From positions 3,224,001 through 3,288,000 of the forward strand of contig CAUJLY010000001.1 in the NCBI GenBank assembly GCA_963281155.1: DNA of 64,000 nucleotides, in the 5' to 3' direction. The translations under genes were made by a program, and so were the position numbers. Positions 32,708 through 43,762 of the stretch are shown here, one piece after another (within the stretch, counting starts at the first letter, position 1; each line of letters begins with the position of its first letter). Below the pieces are notes generated by a model that saw only the letters and a program-made list of their open reading frames with translations, did no database searches and had not been told where the DNA came from. This DNA comes from Rhabditophanes sp. KR3021. Lineage: Eukaryota > Nematoda > Chromadorea > Rhabditida > Alloionematidae.

Positions 32708-34381
32708 ATGGATCGTACAAATATAAGTCCACAAAGGGCAGCTTTAGCTCAGCCACACATCCTTGAAGCATGTACTCACATTGTACCAACTATGATGGAA
32801 TTATCGCACACAAATATTACGTATTTCAATGCAATTAATAGTCTAAAATCCGACAAAGTATCTAAAAGTTTTATTGAAGAAAATGTTATTGAAATCAAAT
32901 GTACGGACAACAAATGTAAAGGATATCTGTTTGGTATTGGCTTTCAATCCAAGGAACACTTTAGAGTATTAGCTAATGGCTTTGACAATTCTTATTATAA
33001 TTACATGAGTTGTCTACAAATTATAATAGATTATAAGGATGATTGTTATGAACATCTAGCCTCAGCAGATTCTGTCAATGTATATTTGCTTTTAAGTCAT
33101 TTTTCGTCTAAACTAAGCCATTTAGAAAAAATCAGCTTAAAACTTAAATATGACCATAAATTATATGAGGGACACTCAATTTGCAACGAATATGTTAATT
33201 CTTTATTTAATATATTCCTATTATTCAAATCTAAAAAAGTAACAACTGTGATTTATGAAAATGAACTGGAATATTTTGATGGCTTCACATTAAAGAAATT
33301 TACAGAAAATGAATGTGATTTTATAAGTCATTTTCCAAATTTGAAGGACTTTTACTGGACTGTTACACTAGATGAAAATACATTATTTGATCGCAAAATA
33401 ACTGAAGATGTTCACCAAAAATTTACTACTTTGTTCAAAAAAATAAACTCAAAAAATATATTTAAAATTATATTTAACGTAAATAGTGTTCGATCATTAT
33501 TTGAAGTCAGTCAAATGATTAGTATTTATAAAGAAAATGTAAAAGAAAACATGTCGAACATCAAATGCAAAGTTGTCGAGCTTCGTAATTTGGATGATTT
33601 TGACAAAAGTATAAAAATTAATTGGAACACCTTTGTATTAGAAACAAGATTTAATACACTATGCACTTTTTTAGCAAGAAGAAAAGATAGTCCTTTATTC
33701 AAAAATTTGAAAGAACTAAAAATTTATTTTCAAAATACAAATGATTATAGGAATTTAATTCAATCCAGCAAGAATCTTCATAACTTATTAAATATCAGGA
33801 CTTTATATATTCATGATGGCTCCTTCTATATACCCGACAAAACAATGCCTAAGCAATACAAGAACTTTATTCTATCAATGCCTAAAACAATCATACATTT
33901 GACATTGTTTCGCACTGAATCTTATTTACAACATTGTAATAAGGAAATTGCAGAGGCTTTTCCTGATTTAAAAAAGCTCGAAATTTTAGAAAAATCATCA
34001 GTTCATTTAGAACAGTTTGACAATCAATATTTTTTGGTTTTTAAGAATTTACAACTTTTAAGGATAAATTGTCTGATGAACAAAACATTTGAATTCCCAA
34101 ACAATTTAAGAGTTCTAGTTACAAATTGTCAAAATTCATTTACAACAATTGAAATAGCTGATATTAATAACAAACCAATTAATCAAAGGATAAATCTTAT
34201 TAAATCAACGGAGAAAGTTTTGATTGGAAAACATTCAAATGAGGCAAGCTGTTGTTGTCATAAAAGCAAAAAAGGATTTAATAATCTCTTAGTTAATCAG
34301 GAGCCGTCGGGCAAATTATTATGCATCAATGTTGCCAATATGAAAGACTGGAGTTTATATGAAAAGAATAATCTCAATTAA
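32708..34381 (+). CDS. Intronless 557-aa protein, LRR-like, possibly F-box related
   Basis: A long single frame starting MDRTNISPQRAALAQPHILE just after an AT-rich TATA-like region. I do not recognise an orthologue. The N-terminus (PHILEACTHIVPTMMELSHT) weakly resembles a degenerate F-box. From about residue 210 repeated segments of the form FPNLKDFYW, FKNLKELKIYF, FPDLKKLEIL and FKNLQLLRINC look like leucine-rich repeats. This gives an F-box/LRR-like layout, a common substrate-adapter design. Near the end NEASCCCHKSKKG holds a C-C-C-H cluster of unknown meaning. There is no signal peptide or membrane segment. The long unbroken frame supports a real gene; the function is open. Confidence 0.7.
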   Translation: MDRTNISPQRAALAQPHILEACTHIVPTMMELSHTNITYFNAINSLKSDKVSKSFIEENVIEIKCTDNKCKGYLFGIGFQSKEHFRVLANGFDNSYYNYMSCLQIIIDYKDDCYEHLASADSVNVYLLLSHFSSKLSHLEKISLKLKYDHKLYEGHSICNEYVNSLFNIFLLFKSKKVTTVIYENELEYFDGFTLKKFTENECDFISHFPNLKDFYWTVTLDENTLFDRKITEDVHQKFTTLFKKINSKNIFKIIFNVNSVRSLFEVSQMISIYKENVKENMSNIKCKVVELRNLDDFDKSIKINWNTFVLETRFNTLCTFLARRKDSPLFKNLKELKIYFQNTNDYRNLIQSSKNLHNLLNIRTLYIHDGSFYIPDKTMPKQYKNFILSMPKTIIHLTLFRTESYLQHCNKEIAEAFPDLKKLEILEKSSVHLEQFDNQYFLVFKNLQLLRINCLMNKTFEFPNNLRVLVTNCQNSFTTIEIADINNKPINQRINLIKSTEKVLIGKHSNEASCCCHKSKKGFNNLLVNQEPSGKLLCINVANMKDWSLYEKNNLN

Positions 34382-34739
34382 TAAAGTTTTAATTGTTCAA
34401 AATGTTTCTAGAGATTATCTACCAAATTAATACAACCTTGTTTTATTTAATCTAACAAATACATTATAAGATATGTGATAAATTGCAGGAATGCAGAAGG
34501 GAATCTAAAGGTACTTTATTTAATAAAAATGATGTCCTTATAAAGGATAGAAATATACATACACAAATAAATGGTACTAAAATATGAATAAATGCTTATT
34601 CATCATCAATATGTAAAAAACAGCTTATTTCATGCTGAATTAAACGAATAATATTTAAGTATTGAACATACTAATACTAAGAACAATTGCATATGTAAAT
34701 AAGTTCTAGAACCAATCACCCATATCAATTAAAATTAAT

Positions 34740-35270
34740 TAAGGTCGACGTCCATATTCCAAACCTAGAAAATTATTTTCTTCTAATAGTATTTCTTTGG
34801 ATGAAACCAGTGATTCAACGGTCCCAGTCGATGACCTAGAATCAATACACATTTCTGAAAAAAAACATAGCTGAAAGTGATATCACGAAAGAAGATGGCT
34901 CTCAGTCTGAATTGGGTAAGTTTTTGTTTAATGTTAGGAGATGTTTATGGCATTATTTTTTAGATGATATTGCTAACTGTTTAAATTGTCATAAGACAAT
35001 TAATATTAAAAATGGTAGAACAGGCCTTAAAAACATCTGGCCACCACAAAATATTCTTGGCCGACAACACTACGAATCAGTCTATGGATCAATTTTTACT
35101 TAGGGAAAATGTTTTGGTGGCTGCTGTTGCTGAGTGCAATATTACCTTGAATTCGTTTAACAAAAAAGTTTTAAAAAGCTTTTCAAGCCCGAATATCAAG
35201 TATCCCGAAGAACCATCGCCAAAAGAATTAAGGATTACAACAACATTAAAGCTACATTTTCTCTATTGAT
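34740..35270 (+). pseudogene. hAT-type transposase relic (BED finger plus N-terminal region)
   Basis: Plus-strand frames, joined by a probable intron (GTAAGT near 34915, TTTTTAG near 34963), encode a BED-like finger (IANCLNCHKTINIKNGRTGL with C-x2-C). Downstream come FLLRENVLVAAVAECNITLN, FNKKVLKSFSSPNI and YPEEPSPKEL. The NITLNSFNKKVL pattern matches the region after the BED finger in hAT transposases. The DDE catalytic part is missing and two frame changes are needed, so it is dead. Confidence 0.55.
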
Positions 35271-35443
35271 GACCAATGGTTGCATGGGACGATTGTAGTT
35301 ATAGATATTTACTCCAATGCGTTAAATATGTTTGCATTGAAAACTATACATTCCTGTGCATCAGTGTGATTATTTGTAAGGGAGTCAATTTGTATGTACG
35401 TCATTATTTCAATTTAAGTGTAAATGTCATAGCGTTATGTATG

Positions 35444-35516
35444 GGATCTGTGGCGCAATGGATAACGCGTCGGTCTACGGAACCGAAGATTGTAGGTTCG
35501 AATCCTGCCAGATTCG
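35444..35516 (+). tRNA. tRNA-Arg (ACG)
   Basis: Acceptor stem GGATCTG/CAGATTC (one G-T pair), anticodon loop CTACGGA in a TCGGT/ACCGA stem, T-arm GGTTCGAATCC, discriminator G. Confidence 0.92.
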
Positions 35517-36770
35517 TAAATTTTTTACCTTTCAATAAATAACTTTATGAATGGTTAATATTCTTGTTAATTTAATTATTTTTTCATTTTTAACAAATGT
35601 GATAAATAGAAGTCCTTAGTGCGGACTAAAACATATTATCATGTAGTAACAAGAAGGATACACCACATTTAAAATAATTTTTATTAGAGTCCTTTTCAAG
35701 CCTCATTCTAAATTTGCTAACAGAATCATAATAGAATACTGAACACATACTAACCTCAAACTGAGAAAGTAGAACCACTCTGATAAACAACGTAGAAGGA
35801 CTAATATGGGATTTTAAATGACACTTTACTTTAACTTAAAATACAAGAAACTGCGACCACAGCTTCTTTTCTACCTGAATGATATCCGGAACCAGTAATT
35901 GACTGAAAGAGGAAAATTAAAAAGAGTAATACAAGTTAATTACAGTGAACATAAAAATAACGTGACAAAAGATAAAATATTAATGTGAGAGACAGGCAAA
36001 CGCGGACGATGATTTTGAGTATGATCATCATAGCCTTCATATAATCACTTTAAGAGCCTGAGTCGGAACAGAGTTGCCTTGAGAGATGGTATATCTCTAC
36101 TGTCAGAAATAAATCAAAATATTTAATTCAAACTTATTTTTTAAGATGAGTATGCTTTAAAAAAGATTAGGCTCAATTCGTATGTGCTTTATTTCCCTAT
36201 TATTAATTGTTGTAATTGTATTATACTTACTACTTGCGTCATGAGTTACGCTGTTCCCATTATATGTTGAGCTAATGTAGTATATTTTCTTGTATAATAT
36301 CTTTTTTAGTCGTCATTGACAATCATAAAAAGTACTTTCATTAAGTGTTTTATGCATTACATTATGGCAACTTAGGAAATAATTAAAAAATAAGTCAGGT
36401 TTGTCTTACAATTTATTTAAATAATTAGTTTTAACAAAAAACGTGTTTGAAAAGATTTCTCAATCTAACAAAAAAATGTCCCTCATTTAACAAATCATGC
36501 CAAGGTGGGGAATATCGTCCTGGTAATTAAGAGACATCTCTTTAAACAACTGTTTTTTTTATTTTTTAATATTTATAACTCTGATATTTTATTAATGACG
36601 TATACTGATAATTTATATTTAATAATTAGTCATATTCTTAGAATTGATGTATTTATATTATAGGCTCCTAGTAAAAAGTTGTTTACCATATATTACACGC
36701 CATTTCTATTTATTTTTCTTGATGTAAAAGTTTTATGATTATTGAACAGATAAAGGTGTGTCTTACTGCT
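35517..36770. other. Intergenic stretch, no gene seen
   Basis: AT-rich sequence between tRNA-Arg and the first receptor of the 36-45 kb cluster. No supported open frame or RNA gene. Confidence 0.5.
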
Positions 36771-36775
36771 GAAAA

Positions 36776-36785
36776 ATATATAAAA
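36776..36785 (+). promoter_or_regulatory. TATA box of the receptor gene at 36836
   Basis: TATATAAAAG lies 51 nt upstream of the ATG, at a spacing consistent with a short 5' UTR. Confidence 0.5.
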
Positions 36786-36835
36786 GCCCCTCAAATTTTA
36801 TGTAGGCTCATTAGGTATCGTCCAGTCCAAACAAA

Positions 36836-37926
36836 ATGGCAAATCTAATAAATCCTTATTATAATTGGACTAACCAGATAGACAAGGTTTTATCTGTTGA
36901 AGTTACTACTCCTCAATTAATTAGACAATGCTTGATGATGCTAATTGGATATGGGATGTTTATAGCTTCTGTGATAATTATCTATAGAAATTATAATAGA
37001 GATGATATATTTTAAAAGACCTTTTTTAAAATATATTTGGTCATGATATGTAATGTAGTCTTTCTTGGTGTTTTTCATTTCTTTTTCTACTATCTTCCTT
37101 TGTATCCACCCTATGCAAAGCTGTTAGTTTCGTCAAAATTGGATAAATCATTTAACTTGGTTATTTTGCTTGTAAGACATTCTGAATTGTTGAAATTCTA
37201 TGGAGTATGTGTTCTTGTCCATGAGAGAACAATGGCAATATTTGACAAGTCATATAGAAATGTAAGAGAGTAATAGTCAATTAGTAAAAATTAGTAAAAT
37301 CTATATTTCAGATTAATTCTCTCGTGCTTATCATAGCAACCAGTATGTTCATTGGATGTGTATCAATTTCAATGTATTTTTGCGTGCATGACGTTTCTGG
37401 ATGGATATTAATTGAACATGTGGGACAAACAAAGTTTTCCAAATATAACGATATCTATATGCTTCATATGGACATTCTATTTGTAGATAGAGGCAGTAAT
37501 TCAAAATTTTCAGGCCCATATTATTTTCTCAAAAATTTTATCCAATTCTTTATAATTTCTTACATGATTATTAAAGTATTGTTTCGCGTGCTTTGTTATT
37601 TGCCAAAACGGAATATATCATCTTTAGATAAAAAATTGGCTTGTGCAGTGATTTTACCTGTTGTTTTTCAATTTTTGGACTTTGGAAAATTTTGGTTAGA
37701 CTGGAAATTCAAAGATATAAATGCATATTTTTTAAGTAATATTTTGTTTGCACATTATCAAACGTTTTTGACATTAAATATGTTGGCATTTGCTGTTCCA
37801 ATTTATGTTTGTTCTCGACAACTTCAAAAAGGTGTTCCGGACTGTTTCAAATATAAATCATACGTCATGAGACCATCTTCTGTAAAAGTTAAATATTTGA
37901 ACAAGGAAAACTTTAACAAAGAATAA
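36836..37926 (+). pseudogene. Sra/Srab/Sre-like chemoreceptor with one nonsense codon
   Basis: Exons 36836-37261 and 37312-37926 (GTAAGA...TTTCAG, phase 0) give 346 codons in one continuous frame, apart from a TAA at 37013-37015 (codon 60) between TM1 and TM2. TM1 is LMMLIGYGMFIASVIIIY and TM2 is MICNVVFLGVFHFFFYYL. The motif HERTMAIFDKSY matches the conserved ER..A....Y after TM3 in these G-protein-coupled receptors, which sense chemicals in neurons. The rest, to a basic tail, is intact, and a TATA box remains. The sequence shows a very young pseudogene, a segregating null allele, or a sequencing error. Confidence 0.75.
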
Positions 37927-38457
37927 CAAATTGCATAATATTTTTAAACATGATTTATTTTTGCTACAACAAAATCTTATTTTGTATAATCTTTATTAAT
38001 TATTTGTGAAATTTAGTAAATTAAGCAAACATGTGGCATATTTTCAATTTCAAAAATATCTTTAGCACATACCCTTCCAAGTTAGTATTTAACGACAAAC
38101 AATTTTTCCAAAAACGTAATAGTTCTTTTATTTGTACAAAATGGCATAAAAATCATCCTTGTCGACAAATTAAACTCATTTTACGTACAATCGCGGCATA
38201 TCTCTAAAAAATAATCGTCTTTTAATATTTACCCATAGGCTATAACATCATTTATAGACAGATGTATTTGTTCCCATTAATAATATACGTTTGCATAAGA
38301 CATCTTTTGATGTGAAACCCTATTAAAAGTATCTAAATAGTTTGCTTAAATAATATTCAATATCAAATTACATTTCTTCAAATTATGAATGAATCTATAA
38401 AACAGCCAAATTATTTATTGTATTTCATTGTCATTTGTTATAATTCACAAATAAATT

Positions 38458-39429
38458 ATGGAAATTTATCACGGCCAAGTTTACAATACATCTAGTGGAG
38501 CTATAATAACTTGTCAAACACACGTTTATGTAAACTTCATTTTATTAACTACATCTATTATTGCAACTATTTTAACTACTATTAAACTTTACCTAATATA
38601 TCGAAACAAAATTTATAATCAATCTTTATTTAATGCACTTTTCACATATGTTGACAATGTAGTACTTCTTCTTTCTATTTTCTACGCATTTTTAAGTTGT
38701 TTAAATCTTCGGATCATATTAACTAAAAAGGAAGATTTTTATAAAAAGTATTGTCCAATTTTTACAGTCACGGAAGTCTTTTTGTTTGATAATTTTAAGA
38801 TTTCCTTTCTATTCGTATCTATCTGCTTTTCAGTTATGCTGAAATATCCTGTCTTTTATAGGAACTATTGCAATCACATTAAAGCTAAAATTTTTCTTGC
38901 CGTTTTAATACCATTATGGTCGGTTGGAAGTTGTTTGCTATTGGTGTTAAAGGGTCAGAGCACAATAAAATATAGTTGCGAAGATTTCAATTTCTCATTA
39001 CAAATATTTGAATGGTATTTTATGACTGTTTCTACAGTAATAACAATAATATTAATTCCATTGGGTGTTTATACCTATAAAGGAGTCCACGAAATGAATT
39101 GTAACAATCGAAAAAGAAAAAATTTGTTTGATCTTATGAACTCACTTTTGTTTGGATTTTTTTTCTTCTGGTGTTCACCCAATATAGTTGTTGTTATAGC
39201 TAATTATCAAAAATGGAACAAAGCAGCAATAACTTTGATGTCAGAAGTGTTCGGGATATCAATTAACACTTTCTTCATATTTGGATTTTTCAAATGTATT
39301 CAAAAAAATCGTGACATTAGAAAATGTTTTCTGAAATTGCGAATTATCAAAGTATTTAGAACTTATTCTCAAGTGGATACAAATTTGTCAGGAACAAATA
39401 CGGCCCTGCGTAATAAAGAGATACTTTAA
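38458..39429 (+). CDS. Intronless seven-transmembrane receptor (323 aa)
   Basis: Seven hydrophobic helices are visible. TM1 is near residues 25-48, and TM2 near 60-82 contains FTYVDNVVLLLSIFY. A cysteine sits at the start of TM3 (KKYCPIF) and a partner in the second outer loop (KYSCEDF), the usual disulfide pair of class A receptors. TM6 contains FFFFWCSPN, reminiscent of the CWxP motif, and TM7 is followed by FKCIQKNRDIRKCF. No DRY is seen after TM3. I take it as a chemosensory-type receptor of a nematode family that I cannot name. It does not share the two-exon structure of its neighbours. Confidence 0.75.
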   Translation: MEIYHGQVYNTSSGAIITCQTHVYVNFILLTTSIIATILTTIKLYLIYRNKIYNQSLFNALFTYVDNVVLLLSIFYAFLSCLNLRIILTKKEDFYKKYCPIFTVTEVFLFDNFKISFLFVSICFSVMLKYPVFYRNYCNHIKAKIFLAVLIPLWSVGSCLLLVLKGQSTIKYSCEDFNFSLQIFEWYFMTVSTVITIILIPLGVYTYKGVHEMNCNNRKRKNLFDLMNSLLFGFFFFWCSPNIVVVIANYQKWNKAAITLMSEVFGISINTFFIFGFFKCIQKNRDIRKCFLKLRIIKVFRTYSQVDTNLSGTNTALRNKEIL

Positions 39430-39667
39430 CAATCAGACAAAAAATTTTATTTTTTAGTTTTAGACACATGAAAATAACAAACAATATTATGTCATGTAAA
39501 ATACTAATAGGAATAACATTTAACTTTGCTGTACTTTTTTTATGATGTTTGTAATAGAATAAACGTGAAATGTTAATTGGGAATACTTTACTAATTTAGT
39601 AAAAACTGTTCATATGTTTATTAAACTTTACGAGATGAGGACTTATTCATTATCTAAATCACCGTAA

Positions 39668-40692
39668 TTAATTCCAACTTGTCAAAACTGCTGTAAAATA
39701 CATTTCTGTTTCAATTTGCTGACGAATTTCCCTCGGTTTTGATAAAAAATTGGCAACAGACAAATGCGATTCTTTGCTTTTTATTCTAAGTATTTCTTTT
39801 AATGATTTTCGTGTGGACTTCATGCTTAAAATAAAGGATATTGGAAAAATAGCTGCGAGAAGCTCAGCCGTCATATAGACTAGTTCTGAAATCAATGGTC
39901 TGGGAACAATGCCGTTTGCACATATGATGTGAAATCCTACAGCAAGTGTGCTTGTGGCTGATAAAAATCCAACGGAAACACACAATGCCTTGACGCTTTG
40001 ATAATTTTCTAAAAGCTGATATGATCTGTTAACTGAACTCTTACTTTTGTTTTGTATTTCTAGTTTACTATTATTCTTCTTAAATAAAATCAAAAAGCAA
40101 AGTGAAGTAATTAAAGTTGTTGCAGCCCATATGAAAGTTGGAATACTATCATTTATAAAAACTAAGTTATAATTACATAAAAATGAACTTCAATTTGTAA
40201 CTTACAAAAGGATTGATTTAGGACTTCAAAGGACCCAATCAAAGTACTAAGGATTGAATATAATATATACCTCTTTTTCAAAGGAGAACTGTCGTAATTA
40301 GTTGCATTTATATATGCTTCGAATCTTTCAATAAGCATTGGAACGGAATAATAGGCCATTGGTATAGATCCAAACTGAGACACCATGTCAACTATAAAAC
40401 AGAAGGTTTTGTCATATTTCACAAATAATACACTTGCATTTCTTATTGCCTCTCCCAAAACAAAGCCAAAAGAGTTTATGCCAAAGCACGCTATTAATAA
40501 TTTCAAATTGGAATGAATCATAGCTTTCTTATAAATTAAAATATGCCCAAAAATCAAATTAGGAATTATCAGCATTTGCATTCCAAAACTAATAGGCAAA
40601 ATAATTTTGGCATACAAAGGGTTAAATTTATTCATCACTTCTAGATCAAGCATATACAACTGACTAGTATTACGTAGCTCTAATATATTCAT
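39668..40692 (-). CDS. Sra/Srab/Sre-like chemoreceptor, two exons (326 aa)
   Basis: Exons 40692-40206 (487 nt) and 40161-39668 are joined by a 44-nt GTAAGT...TTAG intron in phase 1. It starts MNILELRNTSQLYMLDLEVM. The TM1-2 loop has IHSNLKLLI, as in the Srab/Sre group (H.NLK). After TM3 PMLIERFEAYINATNYDSS carries the ER..A motif. TM5-7 lie in exon 2 and a tail follows. The gene at 43763-44787 has an identical first-exon length and the same splice phase. The two lie on the same strand with pseudogene copies between them, so the group grew by tandem duplication. Confidence 0.85.
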
Positions 40693-40989
40693 TAAAAATT
40701 CTATAAATTAACAAAGTGATTATAAACAATTTAAATTGTAAATATTTTTTTGATTTTAGACGTATCAAAATAACAAACAATATTATGTCATGTAAAGTGC
40801 TAACAGGAATAGCATTTAACTCTACTGTACTTTTTTATAATGTTTAGAATAAAATAAATTTGAAATGCTAATGATAATATTTCACTAAGTTATTAAAAAA
40901 TTTCTATACTTATTGAACTTTACGAAATGAGGAACTTATCCATTATTTAAATCACCGTAATTTATTTGGATTTCTGTTGCAATTTTTTG

Positions 40990-42115
40990 ATAGTTTTTAT
41001 ATCACATTAAATCAGAATAATATGTTTTCTACAATATTCTTTTTTAGAAGTTTTTTCAAAGAGTTTCTGGACACTGCCAATATGAGTATAATACATAAAG
41101 GAAATATGAAAGTAGAAAAACTGCCAAACAAAAACGCGGAAAATGAATGCCTTTCAATAATTTAAAAAGTACACAAAATATGAATCACAAAAACAATTAA
41201 ACTGACAAATGATAAAATAGTGATTGTAAGCAATAACAGCATAATTTTCTATTTATTTACAAGTAGTTGATAATGCCTATTTAGGCTAGACATAGTTTAT
41301 TTTATTTTTATGGCCTTTTGATTCTTTTTCCATGAAATGGCAAAGATCTTCGTAAAAACCCAAAAGGAATTCGTATATTATTATGTCATGAGCAACGTAA
41401 ACGTTCCAAAGGAATGATTAGGTGAGCTCAAAGTACAGAGTGGAAGGTAGCCAAGGCTTGCAGGGCAGGATTAAAAATAATTAAGATATATCTTTTGGAA
41501 TCGAACGTCGGTTGTACGGAGTTCGATTAGCTTTTATAGAGTTATTGTGTATTGTATTAGTTCTAATTAAATAAAGAGTTAGTAAAGAATAAGTAAATAG
41601 TGTTTGACTCAAGGATAAGCATTATTCACGACATATTCATTAATAATTTTACAAATAATAAACTATTTTAGGGCAGATAGATACGTACTAAAACATTAGT
41701 TATTTGAAGCCTTTGTATAAGTTTAATTCTTTTGATCAACAATGGAATGGGAATGAATATGGAGAGTAAAATAGCAATATCAAGAAATATTTTAAAAATA
41801 AAGGAAAACATTTCGTCGTCATGAAATAACATCATTTTAATCAAACAAACTAACAAAATAATATCAAAATTCAAGTTAAATTCTCCAAACGTAAGCATAA
41901 TAAATCTAAAATTAGAATGTATTAAAGCTTTTTCATGAATAAAGAAATACCTATGATGTTAATTATAAATAAAAACTTTCTGAGTTTGAATACGCGCATA
42001 TATTCCATATCTAGCATAAGCACTGCAAATTTGTTTCTAAAGGCAACAAAACTCATCATTTTCGGATACTGAATAGTAATACCTTCAATCAAACCTTTAC
42101 CTTTTGCGTCATTCG
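40990..42115 (-). pseudogene. Broken copy of the Srab-like receptor, split in its middle
   Basis: The N-terminal half at 42115-41665 reads FVAFRNKFAVLMLDMEYMRV, then after a frameshift HEKALIHSNFRFIMLTFG and PIPLLIKRIKLIQRL. It aligns with the start, TM2 and post-TM3 region of the receptor at 39668. The C-terminal part at 41165-40990 (FSTFIFPLCIILILAVSRNS) matches TM7. TM4-TM6 are replaced by unrelated sequence that includes the LTR-like segment 41384-41633. The 3' flank 40750-40970 also matches the 3' flank of the receptor at 39450-39670, showing a duplication of the whole unit. Confidence 0.75.
41384..41633. mobile_element. Probable solo LTR (250 bp)
   Basis: The segment begins TGTC and ends GACA and contains AATAAA (41570-41575). 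It is richer in G and C than its surroundings. It is flanked by TATTA (41379-41383) and TATTC (41634-41638), a target duplication with one mismatch. It has no coding capacity and sits inside the broken receptor copy. There is no second copy in this window to prove it. Confidence 0.5.
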
Positions 42116-42470
42116 CCAAAGTTATTAGTTTTAATGAGTAAGATAATTGTTACTGATAATTATCTGCAAACTCCAACAATAACAGGATGTACGTTTCAAA
42201 ATAGTCCAACTGCTATTTATGTCTTCCCAAATTAATTACAAATTTGCACAAAGTCTTTACATCATATTATGAATGCATAATGTTCGTTGTCAATGCATAA
42301 GGAAATTGTTTTTCCCCGTAATACATAATTTACATTAATCTGCTTTTCGCAAAAATATTTTATTCATAGTTAACAGTCTATGGGATGTTTATATACTATA
42401 AAGTAGATTTAAAAAAAGATTGGACAATAATAAGTAAACTATTTATCATATACACTTTTGAAAGAAAAGT

Positions 42471-43167
42471 TTATTCAGAAACTAATAAGCTGTTTATAAT
42501 TTTTAGATCGCACAAGACATTCACTACAAAAACAATTATACTTGCAACTGATATAATAGCAATTGATATTAACATCACAGGCATTGATTTTATATTTTCT
42601 ATAAGCTGGTAACGCATATCTAAAGAAGTCTTGCACTTTCTTTTTCCAGAATTTTTTGATTCTTTTAAGTTCAAAACACAAAAGAAACCAGAAAAAGTTA
42701 TTGTTGATATAAACCACATTAAAGACGTGACATATACATTAATAAAAACTATAAAAATGAAATTTAGTTAACGTCAAATAAATCTACACGGACATTCATT
42801 TACTATATTGGAAATTGACAAAAGAAAGCATATCAAACAAGAATCAGATAATTCAAACTTTCATATGTTCTTGTATTTTTGCAAACTAGATATCTATTAT
42901 GAAAGATAACGCTTTGTCATATTCAAAAAATGGAACTATTCCTATATTTCCAAATTGGCCAATTGTAAATTGCAAAGAGAATATTAAAAATATCCTTAGT
43001 ATCATCTTTAAGTTAGAATGTATGACATCAGTTTTGTAGATAAACACATATCCTCCAATTAACATGAATATTACCAACAAATTAAAAACAAATAGCGATG
43101 ATATCCAAATCTTTGCTATTAAATAACTATAATCTTTGATTTCATTGAAACAGAGCATAAATATCAA
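42471..43167 (-). pseudogene. Receptor pseudogene lacking TM3-4 and TM7
   Basis: Exon 1 text at 43167-42886 covers TM1-2 with VIHSNLKMILRIF and then ends. The region where TM3-4 should lie is not open. A TTATAG acceptor near 42750 opens exon 2 (TSLMWFISTITFSGFF, then RYQLIENIKSMPVM for TM5-6), which stops at about 42471 after LLVSE, before TM7. The exon 2 start matches its neighbours. Confidence 0.7.
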
Positions 43168-43762
43168 GGCTTATGATCTTATGGCTAAAATATCCATAAT
43201 AAAGTTAGTCCAATCTAACTAAATAAAATACAAAAAATTTCATTAAGTAAAATAAGTATTATTCTGCAAATGTTTATAAATGAATCACACTTAATATTGG
43301 TTTTGTGTTATTGATAAAAAAGCAATAAGTTTTCATGTAACCATCCCACTAACAGTTTGAATACGCTTATTTTAAATTATGAATTTTAAACAAATAATTA
43401 TAATAACACTCTTAATTTTAGTAGTAGATGTTTTTTGAACAACACTAATTACAAATAAATGAACTAGTAATAAATTGATGTGAGTGAAATAATTAACTGT
43501 TGCACTTAAATTTGAATAGTTGAGTTTATTATTTAAAAATTTACATGTCATATTTAAATATGTGATTCATCTTTAACAATTTAATGAATTTATTTAAATG
43601 CTTTATTGTATTTTCGAATTTTACTATCAGAATATTTATTACTTAATTTTGAAAACAAATTGAATAAAAGTGTATATTTTTACTGACTCGCAACTCATTT
43701 AAATTTTTAATTAAAAGCATCATAATAATTTAATTCATTCATAAAATTTTATTACCGTAAAT

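Noticed and set aside
41200..41640. GC-richer stretch as an RNA gene.
   Set aside because: No tRNA or other known RNA fold was seen; TGTC...GACA ends with near-duplicated flanks favour an LTR.
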